A DNA stretch of 64,000 nucleotides from an uncultured Muribaculaceae bacterium (GTDB lineage: Bacteria; Bacteroidota; Bacteroidia; Bacteroidales; Muribaculaceae), in NCBI GenBank assembly GCA_910577315.1, contig CAJTME010000007.1:88251-152250 (forward strand), given 5' to 3'. The position numbers and the translations under genes are program-made. A model generated the notes under the pieces. It was not told the origin of the DNA. It did no database searches and worked only from the letters and a program-made list of their open reading frames with translations. Of this stretch, positions 52,201 to 60,234 are shown piece after piece. Positions within the stretch are counted from its first letter, which is position 1, and each line of letters starts with the position of its first letter.

Positions 52201-52704
52201 CACGATTTCATTTCCGCCGGCAATCCAGCGGTTTTTATAGATGGCCTTGTCGCCGTCGATGGTGAGGAAATCGCATCCGCGGCCCGCGAGGTCACGGTCG
52301 AGGTCGGTTGCGGTCACCTCTATCGTCTCGTTCTTTGCAAAACGGCGGGCGGCATCGCGCATTGCCGAGAACACCACGGGCAGGTGTTCGTCGAGCTTCA
52401 CCTCGAGAGTATCCTTGATATTCTTTTCAAGATGGTCGATTTCGGTCCACAGGGGCTGGCGCTTGTCCAGCGGAAGGGTCTCGATTTCGGCTTTCAGTTC
52501 GGCGATGCGGTCTTCGTCGGCCTTGATGGCGGCATGGATGTCGGCGCGCACATCTGCCACGCGCTGGCGCAGCTCGTCGTTTGACAGGGCGGCCATTTCC
52601 TCACGCAGCGGCGTGATGTTTTTGGCCACATAGTCGAGGTATTTCTTGCGGTCGCGGTCAGCCTTTGAACCGAAGATGCTTTTAAGGATTGATTCTAATG
52701 ACAT
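49252..52704 (-). CDS. secA: Preprotein translocase ATPase SecA
   Basis: SecA is the motor that drives Sec-dependent export. With the start at 52704 (MSLESILKSIFGSKADRD) it has 1150 residues, long for SecA in general (about 840-900) but normal in Bacteroidota, which carry insertions in the helicase domains. Seen are Walker A in MATGEGKTLVATL, the DEAD-like VDEVDSVLIDDARTP and NMAGRGTDIKLP, and a C-terminal zinc-binding tail GRNDPCPCGSGKKYKNCHG that contacts SecB and lipids. An A/P-rich linker (about 1020-1120) precedes the tail. An upstream start at 52767 lies before the promoter box and was rejected. Confidence 0.98.
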   Translation of the reverse strand: MSLESILKSIFGSKADRDRKKYLDYVAKNITPLREEMAALSNDELRQRVADVRADIHAAIKADEDRIAELKAEIETLPLDKRQPLWTEIDHLEKNIKDTLEVKLDEHLPVVFSAMRDAARRFAKNETIEVTATDLDRDLAGRGCDFLTIDGDKAIYKNRWIAGGNEIVWDMEHYDVQMVGGKVLNEGKIAEMATGEGKTLVATLPVFLRSLTGRGVHVVTVNDYLAKRDSEWMGPLYQFLGSTVDCIDKHDPNTAARRAAYHCDITYGTNNEFGFDYLRDNMAMAPEDMVQRPHYYAIVDEVDSVLIDDARTPLIISGPVPKGEEQYFNEYKHNVEKVVEAQRRLVNKILAEAKEKIASDDKDVKKEGALLLFRAYKGLPKYGALIKFLSQEGMKTLLLETEAHYLQDNGREMPTVTDPLYFIIDEKNRSVELTDKGIDELTGKIEDPEFFVLPDIAGQLSELEHITDKEERQNRKDEVMADYAVKSERVHTVTQLLKAYTLFEREVEYVIDDNKVKIVDEQTGRIMEGRRYSDGLHQAIEAKEGVKVEAATQTFATITLQNYFRMYHKLAGMTGTAETEAGEFWDVYKLEIVTIPTNRPVARIDMNDRVYKTKKEKYAAVIAEIERLHAIGRPVLVGTTSVEISELLSRMLDMRKIKHQVLNAKLHQREAEIVALAGLPGAVTIATNMAGRGTDIKLPAEVKAMQDPDIAKGKGIGGLAIIGTERHESRRVDRQLRGRAGRQGDPGSSVFFVSFEDQLMRLFATDRVMKLLDTFGYKEGEVIEHKMVNNAIEKAQRRVEENNFGIRKRLVEYDDVMNKQRNYIYTRRQHALKGERLGIDIANMIYDTVESLVEQYDNASDFASLSLEVYRVFAIEPPFDEKEYNHMSRDERVEALHTAAMEALTRKNDRIRDVAMPVIKGILENNDYRGKIIVPISDGKRQFNLRVDLEEAANTECRSIIKEWQKALSLVTIDDLWMNHLRELDQLRQSVQNASYEQKDPLVIYKVEAFHLFQDMLARLNSKMVAALMRAHIPVKEAPADAPAPSASEAPAAPQQGEALPEQKVDEAQAPKPKAAPEMKAADPEMPRQYNYQTSRATLPGEDAKRAAGEAASQADKPRPMPAKAAPRIGRNDPCPCGSGKKYKNCHGRQ

Positions 52705-52747
52705 TATATGTTGTGTTTTTATTTTTATCGAATTTATGAAGATGCTG

Positions 52748-52755
52748 CAAAGGTA
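52748..52755 (-). promoter_or_regulatory. Promoter -7 box of secA
   Basis: TACCTTTG on the minus strand, giving a leader of about 40 nt. No clear -33 element; a 10-bp inverted repeat overlaps this region. Confidence 0.7.
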
Positions 52756-52780
52756 GTGAAAATTCACGATATTTTCACTA
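52754..52780 (-). promoter_or_regulatory. Inverted repeat at the secA promoter
   Basis: TAGTGAAAAT (52754-52763) and ATTTTCACTA (52771-52780) are perfect inverted copies with a 7-bp spacer, starting on the edge of the secA -7 box. It may be an operator, or the end hairpin of the upstream operon; the sequence alone does not decide. Confidence 0.5.
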
Positions 52781-52813
52781 TTTTTAAGTTAAAATGGGCT
52801 GAAATTGGGGTAA

Positions 52814-54421
52814 TTAGAGCACCAGCCCGGGCAGGGCGGCAGCATTGGGCGAGCGGATGCGCAGCAGACGGGCCACAGTGGGGGCCACCACGCGGATGTC
52901 GACGGGGGTGTCGATGGTGCGCGGATCCAGATCGGGGGCGAGGATGAATACGGGGGCCGTGGCCGGCGCCGAGCGCTTGACATAGTGGACACGCTCTGCC
53001 GACGCGGGCGTCAGGATGTCGTCGACGGTCTCCCAACCGGGCGCCACCTCGACAAAGAGGTCGCCGGCGGTGGCCGGAGCGGTGTTCCGCTGCAACGCCT
53101 CCAGGCGCTGGTCACCACGCCCGGCAAGGATTTCATCAAGCGTGTAAACCTTGTCGACACCGCTCATTTTCTCGAGGAAGGCCGCGGCTTCAAGGCGCAC
53201 TGTGCGGGCATCCACGCCACGCTCGTCGATAAGTTTATGATTAAGATAGAATTGGTCGTTGTAGAAAGACGTAACCCAATCGCCATTACCGAACTTGGCC
53301 ATCAGGAACATGTTCAGCAGGCTCTTGGCTTTCTTGGTCGAGAACTCCCCGTAGGGGATGCCCCACTTCTCGTCATCGCGCCGCGAGCGTCCCGACGGAG
53401 GGGTTGCGGCCACGAAGAACAGGGCGTTGCCGGCGCCCACCTTGCTCTCAACCTTGGCAAAGAGCCGTTCGAGGTCGCGGTCGAGCCTGAGATATGAGTC
53501 GATAAGCTCATATCTGTTGTCATCGTTGCGCGTATAGTCAAACGGACGCAGGGTGTAGGCCACGTTGACCATGTCCGACCCATCGGCTGTGCCGAGCTTA
53601 AGGTCGTCGATAAGTTCTCCGGCAAGGTCGGTCACCTCGGTATTCACCATGGGCGACGCCGCGAACATGGCATAGCGCCCCGAATTTCCACGCGGGAAAG
53701 TATAGCGGAACGCATAATGGGTGAGGTGGTCGGGCAGGCCGGGATATGCGGCTGCGTCTTTGAGCGGAGCCCACTGCACGGTGTCGAGCCGCGCCGAAAG
53801 CGGACGCAGCCGGTTGCGGTATGAGACCGTGGTGGGAAGGTCTTTGTAGAATGTCGAGGACGCCCAGTTGCCTGTCTGTTCGTTGAGCCACAGGGCCGCG
53901 TTGGCGCTGTGTCCGGCAAGGATTACGGCCTGGGCGGGGTCGGGGGCGATGGCGAACACTCGCGTCACCCCGCCGCCGGCGATGCGCACCTCGTCGGCCA
54001 GCGTGCTCACCGCGAGCCCTCGCGGCGAGAAAGTCTGCGACGTGAAGTTGCCCATGGCGTCCTTGTCGGTCATCGCCGGCAGGGTGCGGTGGGCATCGCG
54101 GTCATATGTATGGGCGCCGGTCACCGAGGTCGTCGACGGTGACGCGCCGGTCATAATCATGGCGGCTGCCGCCGTGGCGTCGACATTGGTGCCGTAGTCG
54201 GCGTTGGCAATCACAACTCCCTCGCGCAGGAGCCGGTTGAACCCGGCCGCGCCGAACTGCGAGCGGAGCATGTCGATATACTGCTGGTCGAGGCCGTCGA
54301 TCATCACCCCCACCACAAGCTGGGGGCGCACCTGGGCGTCGACAGGCAGCGCCATGCCCACCACCGACGTGATGAGGGCAAGGAAAATGCCTGGCATTGT
54401 ATATCGGGAATTGCTTCGCAT
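52814..54421 (-). CDS. PafA-like alkaline phosphatase homologue with lost active-site residues
   Basis: The 535-residue product has a signal peptide (near GIFLALITSVVGMALPVDA) and aligns by eye along most of its length with PafA-type phosphatases: QLVVGVMIDGLDQQY, GFNRLLREGV, LAGHSANAALWLN, SPMVNTEVTDLA and DVAPTVARLL-like VVAPTVARLL near the end. But the positions that should hold the nucleophile Thr and zinc ligands differ: DATAAAAMIMTG instead of a TYTAVGHxxxYTG-like motif, FDYTRN instead of TDYVGH, and VAATPP instead of TADHG. It is therefore probably a catalytically inactive relative. The alignment is done from memory of the family. It ends the long zapA operon. Confidence 0.8.
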   Translation of the reverse strand: MRSNSRYTMPGIFLALITSVVGMALPVDAQVRPQLVVGVMIDGLDQQYIDMLRSQFGAAGFNRLLREGVVIANADYGTNVDATAAAAMIMTGASPSTTSVTGAHTYDRDAHRTLPAMTDKDAMGNFTSQTFSPRGLAVSTLADEVRIAGGGVTRVFAIAPDPAQAVILAGHSANAALWLNEQTGNWASSTFYKDLPTTVSYRNRLRPLSARLDTVQWAPLKDAAAYPGLPDHLTHYAFRYTFPRGNSGRYAMFAASPMVNTEVTDLAGELIDDLKLGTADGSDMVNVAYTLRPFDYTRNDDNRYELIDSYLRLDRDLERLFAKVESKVGAGNALFFVAATPPSGRSRRDDEKWGIPYGEFSTKKAKSLLNMFLMAKFGNGDWVTSFYNDQFYLNHKLIDERGVDARTVRLEAAAFLEKMSGVDKVYTLDEILAGRGDQRLEALQRNTAPATAGDLFVEVAPGWETVDDILTPASAERVHYVKRSAPATAPVFILAPDLDPRTIDTPVDIRVVAPTVARLLRIRSPNAAALPGLVL

Positions 54422-54424
54422 ATA

Positions 54425-55591
54425 TTATTTCGTGGAATTCAAGCTTATATAGCTGGCCGAGCGCATCAAATCGCCCAGCACGAGCGGCAGAAAGGCGGCG
54501 TTGGCACTCTGGGGAATCCACCACCAGCAGGCCAAGCCCATGAATACAACCGCAAAGTTAATAAATTGATACCATAAAACCACCTTCTTGCACTTTTTTA
54601 ACCAAATAAAAATCGTTGGCACAAGGCAAAACGGGTTTATCCACAGGTAGAGCCAGTTGGGCGACGTGGCCTCATGCACCGAAACGAAGATGAGGAACGT
54701 CAGCAACAGTCCGGCCATTCCCAGCACGCCGAAATACACTGCGTCGACCCAGCGGGTCACCAGGTGCCGCCGGCGGTCGCGGATTGTAAAGCCCAGCAGG
54801 ACGGCAAACACCGCCCAGCACACGCACAACGGCGTGAGATACCACGGCGTCGGGCCATCAACCGCTGCATCGGCGGGAAAATCCACCAGCACCTCGCTGC
54901 GTTCGGCCAGATGGGCGCCCCCTACCCTCGCCCCGGCCATCTGCACGGCCAGCTCGGTTGGAGCGAAAGCATACTCGCGGCTTTCAAGCGGATAATCTAT
55001 CCCCGACCCGAGGGCCAGGTCGATGCCGAACTGATACCAGGGATAATTGCGGTGGTAATGGCGCATTATGTCGCGGAACGACACGGGATAGGACCATACG
55101 TCCCACTGGGTGTATCCCAGCCGCAGGCTGTCGCCGAGCGACCGTTCTATCAGTGCCAGCGGGCGCGTGGCGCAGTTGTCCTTGACGTAATTGTAGCGGT
55201 AAACGCGGTTTTCGGGCCGCAGGTTCTCGTCGAGCAGGGCCAGCAGGCGTTTTTTCTGCACCGGCGTGAGGTTGAGTCGTTGTTGCTCCACACGCCTGTG
55301 CTGACGCCGGTATGAGGATATGAAATAATCCCACGGAACCAGCCCCACCATGTAATCCGTCTCGCCCTTGACAAAACGGTAGATGAAGTTCGGGGCATCG
55401 AAATCGAAAATGCCGTAGCTGACGGCATAATCGCGCCCCTCTCCCATGTCGACGCGGATAGCCGTATGTCCTTCAAGCTCATAAACGTCGCTGCCGGGAT
55501 AGCATGTAACCAGCGACACGACGGTGTCGTTCTGGGCCGAGAGACCCAGCGCGGCAGCCACGAGCGTTATGACAAAGGCAAGCGTCCTCAT
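54425..55591 (-). CDS. DUF4105 membrane protein
   Basis: The 388-residue product starts with a signal peptide or helix (RTLAFVITLVAAALGLSA). The N-terminal half is the DUF4105 domain with the signature YNYVKDNCATRPLALIER, where the Asn-Cys-Ala-Thr core suggests a papain-like cysteine hydrolase site; YELEGHTAIRVDMGE holds a His that could complete it. The C-terminal third has four or five membrane helices. The function of the family is unsettled, and a link to envelope biogenesis is inferred. It overlaps queE by 4 nt and is 3 nt from the PafA-like gene. Confidence 0.88.
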   Translation of the reverse strand: MRTLAFVITLVAAALGLSAQNDTVVSLVTCYPGSDVYELEGHTAIRVDMGEGRDYAVSYGIFDFDAPNFIYRFVKGETDYMVGLVPWDYFISSYRRQHRRVEQQRLNLTPVQKKRLLALLDENLRPENRVYRYNYVKDNCATRPLALIERSLGDSLRLGYTQWDVWSYPVSFRDIMRHYHRNYPWYQFGIDLALGSGIDYPLESREYAFAPTELAVQMAGARVGGAHLAERSEVLVDFPADAAVDGPTPWYLTPLCVCWAVFAVLLGFTIRDRRRHLVTRWVDAVYFGVLGMAGLLLTFLIFVSVHEATSPNWLYLWINPFCLVPTIFIWLKKCKKVVLWYQFINFAVVFMGLACWWWIPQSANAAFLPLVLGDLMRSASYISLNSTK

Positions 55592-56142
55592 TGGATGTCG
55601 ATGAGTTTATGGGTCTGCAACGATAGCCGCCAGCGCGGATGCGCCATGCAGTAGGCCACCGTCTCGGCCACGTTCGTTCCCGACACAGGCTGCAGGAAGT
55701 GGTGGGTGGCGGGCAGAAGGGACGCGATTTCCTCGACGTCCTGCTCCTGATATACGATTTTCAGCTCGTCGATGCGGTCAATGGTCCACGGCGCCGTCTT
55801 GGGCGAGCATGTGACCCAGTCCACCTCAACGGGCACGGGCAGCGAGCCGTTGGTTTCAATCTGCACATAGAAGCGCTCGGCCTTTATGGCGCGGAGCAGG
55901 TCAGAGTCGAGCTGCATGGTGGGTTCTCCGCCGGTTATCACGAGGTGACGCGACGGATACGCGGCTATGGCGCCCACTATTTCGGCGGCGGTCATGTCGC
56001 GGCCGTCAAAGTGGTCGGTGTCGCAGAACTCACACCGGCGGTTGCAGCCGCTCAGACGCAGGAACACCGCAGGGGTGCCGGTGTAATAACCCTCGCCCTG
56101 CAATGAATAGAAAATCTCGTTGACTTTATATGTTTTTTCCAT
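55588..56142 (-). CDS. queE: 7-carboxy-7-deazaguanine synthase
   Basis: QueE is the radical-SAM enzyme that forms the deazapurine core in queuosine biosynthesis. The start at 56142 (MEKTYKVNEIFYSLQGEG) yields 184 residues, close to the small bacterial type. The cluster-binding motif is CNRRCEFCD (Cx3Cx2C) in LRLSGCNRRCEFCDTDHF, and GGEPTMQ is the SAM-binding GGEP motif. The longer open frame upstream is antisense to queD and was rejected. The start codon overlaps the queD stop by one base. Confidence 0.96.
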   Translation of the reverse strand: MEKTYKVNEIFYSLQGEGYYTGTPAVFLRLSGCNRRCEFCDTDHFDGRDMTAAEIVGAIAAYPSRHLVITGGEPTMQLDSDLLRAIKAERFYVQIETNGSLPVPVEVDWVTCSPKTAPWTIDRIDELKIVYQEQDVEEIASLLPATHHFLQPVSGTNVAETVAYCMAHPRWRLSLQTHKLIDIQ

Positions 56143-56474
56143 CAGTCGATTTCGTAGCTTGCGGTGTTGCCCTCGCTTTCCTGCACGTCGACGCGCCAGC
56201 AGTTCGGCACGAGTTCGCAGATATGGCGGGCGATGTTCTCGGCGGTGGGATTGAACGGAAGCTTGTCGTTGAGGCACGCATGGTCGAGGTCGTCGACCAC
56301 GATGCGCTTGATTTCCGAGAAATCCGTCACCATGCCGTTGTGGTTCAGCTCCCTGGCACGGCAATGCACGGTCACAATCCAGTTGTGGCCGTGGAGGTTG
56401 CGGCATTTGCTCTCGTAGTCGAGTTCGAGGCGGTGGGCCGCCGATATTTCGAGACGTTTGGTTACGTAATACAT
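56142..56474 (-). CDS. queD: 6-carboxy-5,6,7,8-tetrahydropterin synthase
   Basis: QueD makes 6-carboxytetrahydropterin, the QueE substrate. The 110-residue product has the zinc ligands and catalytic Cys of the family: His in ISAAHRLE, Cys in SKCRNLHGHNW with two further His in HGHN, and MVTDFSEIK plus NPTAENIARHI. It is directly before queE (one-base overlap), consistent with sequential steps. The other pathway genes (queC, queF, folE) are not in the window. Confidence 0.96.
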   Translation of the reverse strand: MYYVTKRLEISAAHRLELDYESKCRNLHGHNWIVTVHCRARELNHNGMVTDFSEIKRIVVDDLDHACLNDKLPFNPTAENIARHICELVPNCWRVDVQESEGNTASYEID

Positions 56475-56500
56475 GTTTGAATTTTTTTTGACTTGTTGGA

Positions 56501-57928
56501 CTAATCTTCGGGCGGATTGACCACCGGCACTCCGGCCTTTTCGGCAAGGGCGTACAGATAGGCAAGGGCGGCCTCGCGGGTCTCCTCGATTTCACAGTCC
56601 TTGATGGCCTGCTTGAGGTTCTTGGTGAAATACCCCACCAGCGGACTCTGGTGCAGTCCGAAGATGTGCATTATCTCATTCCCGTCGACCGGGTTCTTGC
56701 GGTTGCGCTCGAAGTCTTTCGCCTCAATATCCTTGAACTTCTCCTCCACGATGTCGAAATTTTCAAGGAAGCGCTGTTTCTTGGCCTCGTTCTTGCTGGT
56801 GATGTCGGCGCGCGCCAGTAGCATCAGGTCGGCAAGGTCTTCCTCGGCATAGTTCATCAGGCGCCTTACAGCGCTGTCGGTGACTTCTTCCTCAATCAGC
56901 GCTATAGGGCGCATGTGCAGTTCGACGAGTTTCTTCACGTAACGCATTTCGGCGCCGAGCGGCAGCCTGAGCCGTGTGAAAATCTTGGGCACCATCTTCG
57001 ACCCGACAAAATTGTGGTTGTGGAATGTCCATCCCGTCTCGGGGTCGTAGCGTTTGGTGCGGGGCTTGGCGATGTCGTGGAACAGGGCCGCCCACCTCAG
57101 CCACTCCTTGTCGCTGCGCTCGGCCACGGTGTCGAGCACCGTGAGGGTATGATAGAAGTTGTCCTTATGGCCGCGGCCTTTCACCACCTCGACGCCGCTG
57201 AGGGCCTCCAGCTCGGGCAAAATCAGTTTCAGCAGTCCCGAATGATGGAGCAGGTCCCAGCCGATCGAGGGCTTCGGAGAGCGCATGATTTTGCACAGCT
57301 CGTCCTTGATGCGTTCGGGGGTGATGATTTCGATACGGTGGGCGTTGCGCCTTATGGCCTCGAAGGTTTCAGGGAATATCTTGAACTGAAGCTGCGTGGC
57401 GAATCGTATAGCCCTCATCATCCGCAGGGGGTCGTCTGAAAAGGTGATGTCGGGGTCGAGCGGAGTGCGGATGATTCGGCGCTCAATGTCTTCCATCCCG
57501 CCGAACATGTCGATAAGTTCGCCGAACGAATCGCCGTTGACCGACACGGCCATGGCATTGATGGTGAAATCGCGGCGCGACAGGTCGTCGGTCAGGGTGC
57601 CGTCCTCAACAATCGGGTTGCGCGAGTCGCGGCGGTATGATTCCTTGCGGGCGCCGACAAATTCAAGCTCCAGGTCGCGGTCGTGGACCTGGGCGGTGCC
57701 GTAGGTGCGGTAGACGGCGATGTGGGTCTTGGGGCCTATCGCCGCCGCCACGGCCTCGGCCAGCTCTATGCCCGAGCCGACGGTGACGAAGTCGATGTCC
57801 TTCGAGCTGCGGCCGATGATGAGGTCGCGCACGTAGCCGCCCACGACATAACACTCCCTGCCGAGCGAGTCGGCGGTGGCGCCGACCAGCGAGAACACCC
57901 GCTTTTCAAGTTTTTCTTTCAGGTTCAT
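56501..57928 (-). CDS. cca: CCA tRNA nucleotidyltransferase with HD domain
   Basis: The product adds or repairs the CCA end of tRNAs. The 475-residue protein has the class II nucleotidyltransferase motif VVGGYVRDLIIGRSSKDIDF (with the DxD metal site in DID) at about 28-47, the RRDFTINAMA motif near 120 and DPLRMMRAIRFA near 160. A C-terminal HD phosphohydrolase domain has WAALFHDIAKPRTK near 275. The HD domain suggests phosphodiesterase activity in addition, as known for some family members. It lies 3 nt downstream of the M24 peptidase gene in the long operon. Confidence 0.95.
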   Translation of the reverse strand: MNLKEKLEKRVFSLVGATADSLGRECYVVGGYVRDLIIGRSSKDIDFVTVGSGIELAEAVAAAIGPKTHIAVYRTYGTAQVHDRDLELEFVGARKESYRRDSRNPIVEDGTLTDDLSRRDFTINAMAVSVNGDSFGELIDMFGGMEDIERRIIRTPLDPDITFSDDPLRMMRAIRFATQLQFKIFPETFEAIRRNAHRIEIITPERIKDELCKIMRSPKPSIGWDLLHHSGLLKLILPELEALSGVEVVKGRGHKDNFYHTLTVLDTVAERSDKEWLRWAALFHDIAKPRTKRYDPETGWTFHNHNFVGSKMVPKIFTRLRLPLGAEMRYVKKLVELHMRPIALIEEEVTDSAVRRLMNYAEEDLADLMLLARADITSKNEAKKQRFLENFDIVEEKFKDIEAKDFERNRKNPVDGNEIMHIFGLHQSPLVGYFTKNLKQAIKDCEIEETREAALAYLYALAEKAGVPVVNPPED

Positions 57929-57931
57929 TCC

Positions 57932-59131
57932 TTAAAGTAGGGGTATGATGTTTTCATCAAGCACGGTGATGCAGTGGGCCGGACCTTCGGCCTCGACCAC
58001 GTATGTGTTTTCAACACCGACCGCACCCACTCCCGGAATCACGAATTTGGGCTCGCAGGCATAGGTGTTGCCGGCTTCGAGCACGTCGCGCGAGCGGGGG
58101 GCGAGCACCGGCATCTCGTTGACTGTGATGCCTATGCCGTGGCCTACGAAGCCCGCGTGATAGCTGTGACCCATGAAATAATCGGCCATGCCGGCTTCTT
58201 CCACCATGCGTACGGCCAGCTCATACAGCGCCTTACATTCCACTCCCGGACGGGCTGCCTCGCTGATTGCGCGGCAGATGTCGGCCGAGAGTCTGTTTGC
58301 CCTGACGGCTATCTCGGGAGCCTCCCCTGCCACGTATGTGCGGGTCATGTCGGTCATGTAGCCGGTGAAGTTGCCGTTCATGTCAACCATCACGGGCTTG
58401 CCGGGCTTGATGAGGGTGCCGTCGGCTCCGACCGGCAGCGACGGATCCATGCCGGCGCCTCCCATGGCAAAGTCGTAGGGCGACGGATTGTCGGCGTTCT
58501 CGCCGGTCAGCACGTTTCCCATGAATATTTCGAGCTCGGGGCCGCTGAGGCGGAACTGACCCAGGCAACCCGCGCGTCGCAGTTCGCGCTCAATCTCGAA
58601 CTGAAATTCCAGATCGGTCATGCCGGGTTCATACACCCGGGGCAACTCGCGGTAAACACTGGCCTGACGCACTCCCGATGCTGCCATCATCTCTATCTCA
58701 AGTTTGGTCTTGACGGCACGCGCCAGGCGCATCACCTGCGAGCCGTTGGCAATCGAGGCGCCGTCGCCCAGCATTTTTTGCAGGCGTGCGATAAGGCTGT
58801 AGGGGGTGTCGTCCATCATGAGGCCCACGGTGGGTGCGCCGCCGATGGCTCCGGCGATATGAGGCGCCATGTCCTCGGGCTTGCGGATGAGATGGATGTT
58901 GTCGCCCTTGAGCTCTGACGGACGGCGCAGGAAGTACATCACGCGGCCGTCAGCGGCGACAAACACATAGCCGCAGAACACCCGCCCTGTCAGATAATAT
59001 AGGTTGGCGTTATCGCCCGCAAGCACGGCATCCATGCCGAGGTCGCGCATGTGCGATGTGACTTTCGCCACGCGACGCGCAAGCTCGTCGGCAGGGAGGA
59101 GCTGTAAGTTTTCTTCGAGTTTACTTTGCAT
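57932..59131 (-). CDS. M24 metallopeptidase, Xaa-Pro aminopeptidase-like
   Basis: With the start at 59131 (MQSKLEENLQLLPADEL) the protein has 399 residues and two domains: a creatinase-like N-terminal half and the pita-bread metallopeptidase half. All five metal ligands are visible: Asp in MVDMNG, Asp in MTDMTRT, His in FVGHGIG, Glu in ACEPKF and Glu in GVENTYV. It likely removes N-terminal residues before proline in cytoplasmic peptides; no signal peptide is present. Its start lies 11 nt inside the end of the HAD gene, so the two are coupled. Confidence 0.9.
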   Translation of the reverse strand: MQSKLEENLQLLPADELARRVAKVTSHMRDLGMDAVLAGDNANLYYLTGRVFCGYVFVAADGRVMYFLRRPSELKGDNIHLIRKPEDMAPHIAGAIGGAPTVGLMMDDTPYSLIARLQKMLGDGASIANGSQVMRLARAVKTKLEIEMMAASGVRQASVYRELPRVYEPGMTDLEFQFEIERELRRAGCLGQFRLSGPELEIFMGNVLTGENADNPSPYDFAMGGAGMDPSLPVGADGTLIKPGKPVMVDMNGNFTGYMTDMTRTYVAGEAPEIAVRANRLSADICRAISEAARPGVECKALYELAVRMVEEAGMADYFMGHSYHAGFVGHGIGITVNEMPVLAPRSRDVLEAGNTYACEPKFVIPGVGAVGVENTYVVEAEGPAHCITVLDENIIPLL

Positions 59132-59759
59132 AAATGAGATCTTGAAGCTGGTCGAAAGAGTCAATTTGAAAATCGGCGTCGGCGGCGGTTCCGAAACCGT
59201 AGGCCGCCCAGGCGAATTCCATGCCGGCGGCATGGGTGGCGTCGCAGTCGCGCTGGATGTCGCCAACATAGACGGGACGCCTCAGATTATAACAATCTTT
59301 CAGGTGCCGGAGGTTCACGTCCTTGTCGACACTTGTGGCGCCGAACGACAGGGCGTCTGCGAAATACGCGCGCAAGCCGGTGAAATCCAGGAAGTTGTCA
59401 AGGCCGTCGGCCGAGCAGTTGCTGACCATAAAAAGTTTTATTCCGGCATCCCGCAGCTTGTCCAGGGTTTGCTTCACGCCCGGATAAAGGCGGCCACCGA
59501 GACGGGGCATCATTTCCCGTTCATTCTCCGACAGGCGTTCCAGAAAGCGGTCGTGACATTCCCTGTTGCCGAGAGCTATGGTGTCGTATATCTCGGCGAG
59601 AGGCTTTCCCATCAGCCGCAGCAGCTCGTCACGCTCCACACGGGGGCGCGTCACGCCAAGCTGGGCGAAGGTGGCGTCCCACACGGCGCAGTACGAATCG
59701 ACGGCGTCCCACAGGGTTCCGTCCATGTCGAATATAAGGGCGTCAATAGGCTGTGTCAT
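59121..59759 (-). CDS. HAD-superfamily hydrolase (phosphoglycolate phosphatase-like)
   Basis: The 212-residue product has HAD motif I in IFDMDGTLWDAV (nucleophile Asp at about residue 10), motif II as VSNCSADG, motif III Lys in SVDKDVNL and motif IV in YVGDIQRDCDAT. The helical cap between motifs I and II is of the phosphoglycolate phosphatase/beta-phosphoglucomutase subclass. Substrates cannot be told from sequence. It overlaps gldH by 17 nt and the M24 peptidase by 11 nt. Confidence 0.93.
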   Translation of the reverse strand: MTQPIDALIFDMDGTLWDAVDSYCAVWDATFAQLGVTRPRVERDELLRLMGKPLAEIYDTIALGNRECHDRFLERLSENEREMMPRLGGRLYPGVKQTLDKLRDAGIKLFMVSNCSADGLDNFLDFTGLRAYFADALSFGATSVDKDVNLRHLKDCYNLRRPVYVGDIQRDCDATHAAGMEFAWAAYGFGTAADADFQIDSFDQLQDLIYAK

Positions 59760-60234
59760 GAGTCAACGGAAGAAAGATTACACCGACCTGCTCGATGTCG
59801 GCGAGGGTGTCGACGCGCATTATGTGGCGGAGCTTAACGGGGCGGCTCTTGTCGTATCCATACGGTGCCGGCAAGGTGTCGGTGGTCACGTAGCTCACCC
59901 CTACCCCGCGGCCATACCACTTTCCGTAGACGTCGGCGAGGGGAATGTTTATCGTGTCGACGGCCATCGAGTCAGTTCCAGCGACGGGGGTTGCGAGTTC
60001 CAGCCACACATTGCTGTAAAGATAGCCGTCGGTGTGCCGCACTGCTATCGCTATGCGGGACTTGCCGACAGAATCGGCAAGGTCGGGGGTGTATTCAAAC
60101 GTGTCGCCGTATGCCCATCCGCGGGCAGGCACGGTCTTGAAGTCTGCCGATTCGTCCAGCGGGGCCGGTTCGGCGCAACCCTGGGCCAATGCCAGCGCCA
60201 CCACGACTGCCGTGAGGAATGTGGCGCGCCTCAT
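59743..60234 (-). CDS. gldH: Gliding-motility lipoprotein GldH
   Basis: The 163-residue product has a lipoprotein signal (RRATFLTAVVVALALAQGC, acylated Cys20) and the GldH domain: FKTVPARGWAYGDTFEYTP, SNVWLELATP, then LADVYGKWYGRGVGVSY and LRHIMRVDTLADIEQVGV. GldH is needed for gliding in Flavobacteria but is widespread in non-gliding Bacteroidales, where its role is unclear. It overlaps ricT by 4 nt, an arrangement in which a shared envelope-linked function is only guessed. Confidence 0.93.
   Translation of the reverse strand: MRRATFLTAVVVALALAQGCAEPAPLDESADFKTVPARGWAYGDTFEYTPDLADSVGKSRIAIAVRHTDGYLYSNVWLELATPVAGTDSMAVDTINIPLADVYGKWYGRGVGVSYVTTDTLPAPYGYDKSRPVKLRHIMRVDTLADIEQVGVIFLPLTHDTAY

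Noticed and set aside
56143..56595. N-terminal extension of queE of about 150 residues
   Set aside because: The extension is Arg/Pro-rich, runs through queD in another frame and lies before the normal QueE start MEKTYKVNEIFYSLQGEG.
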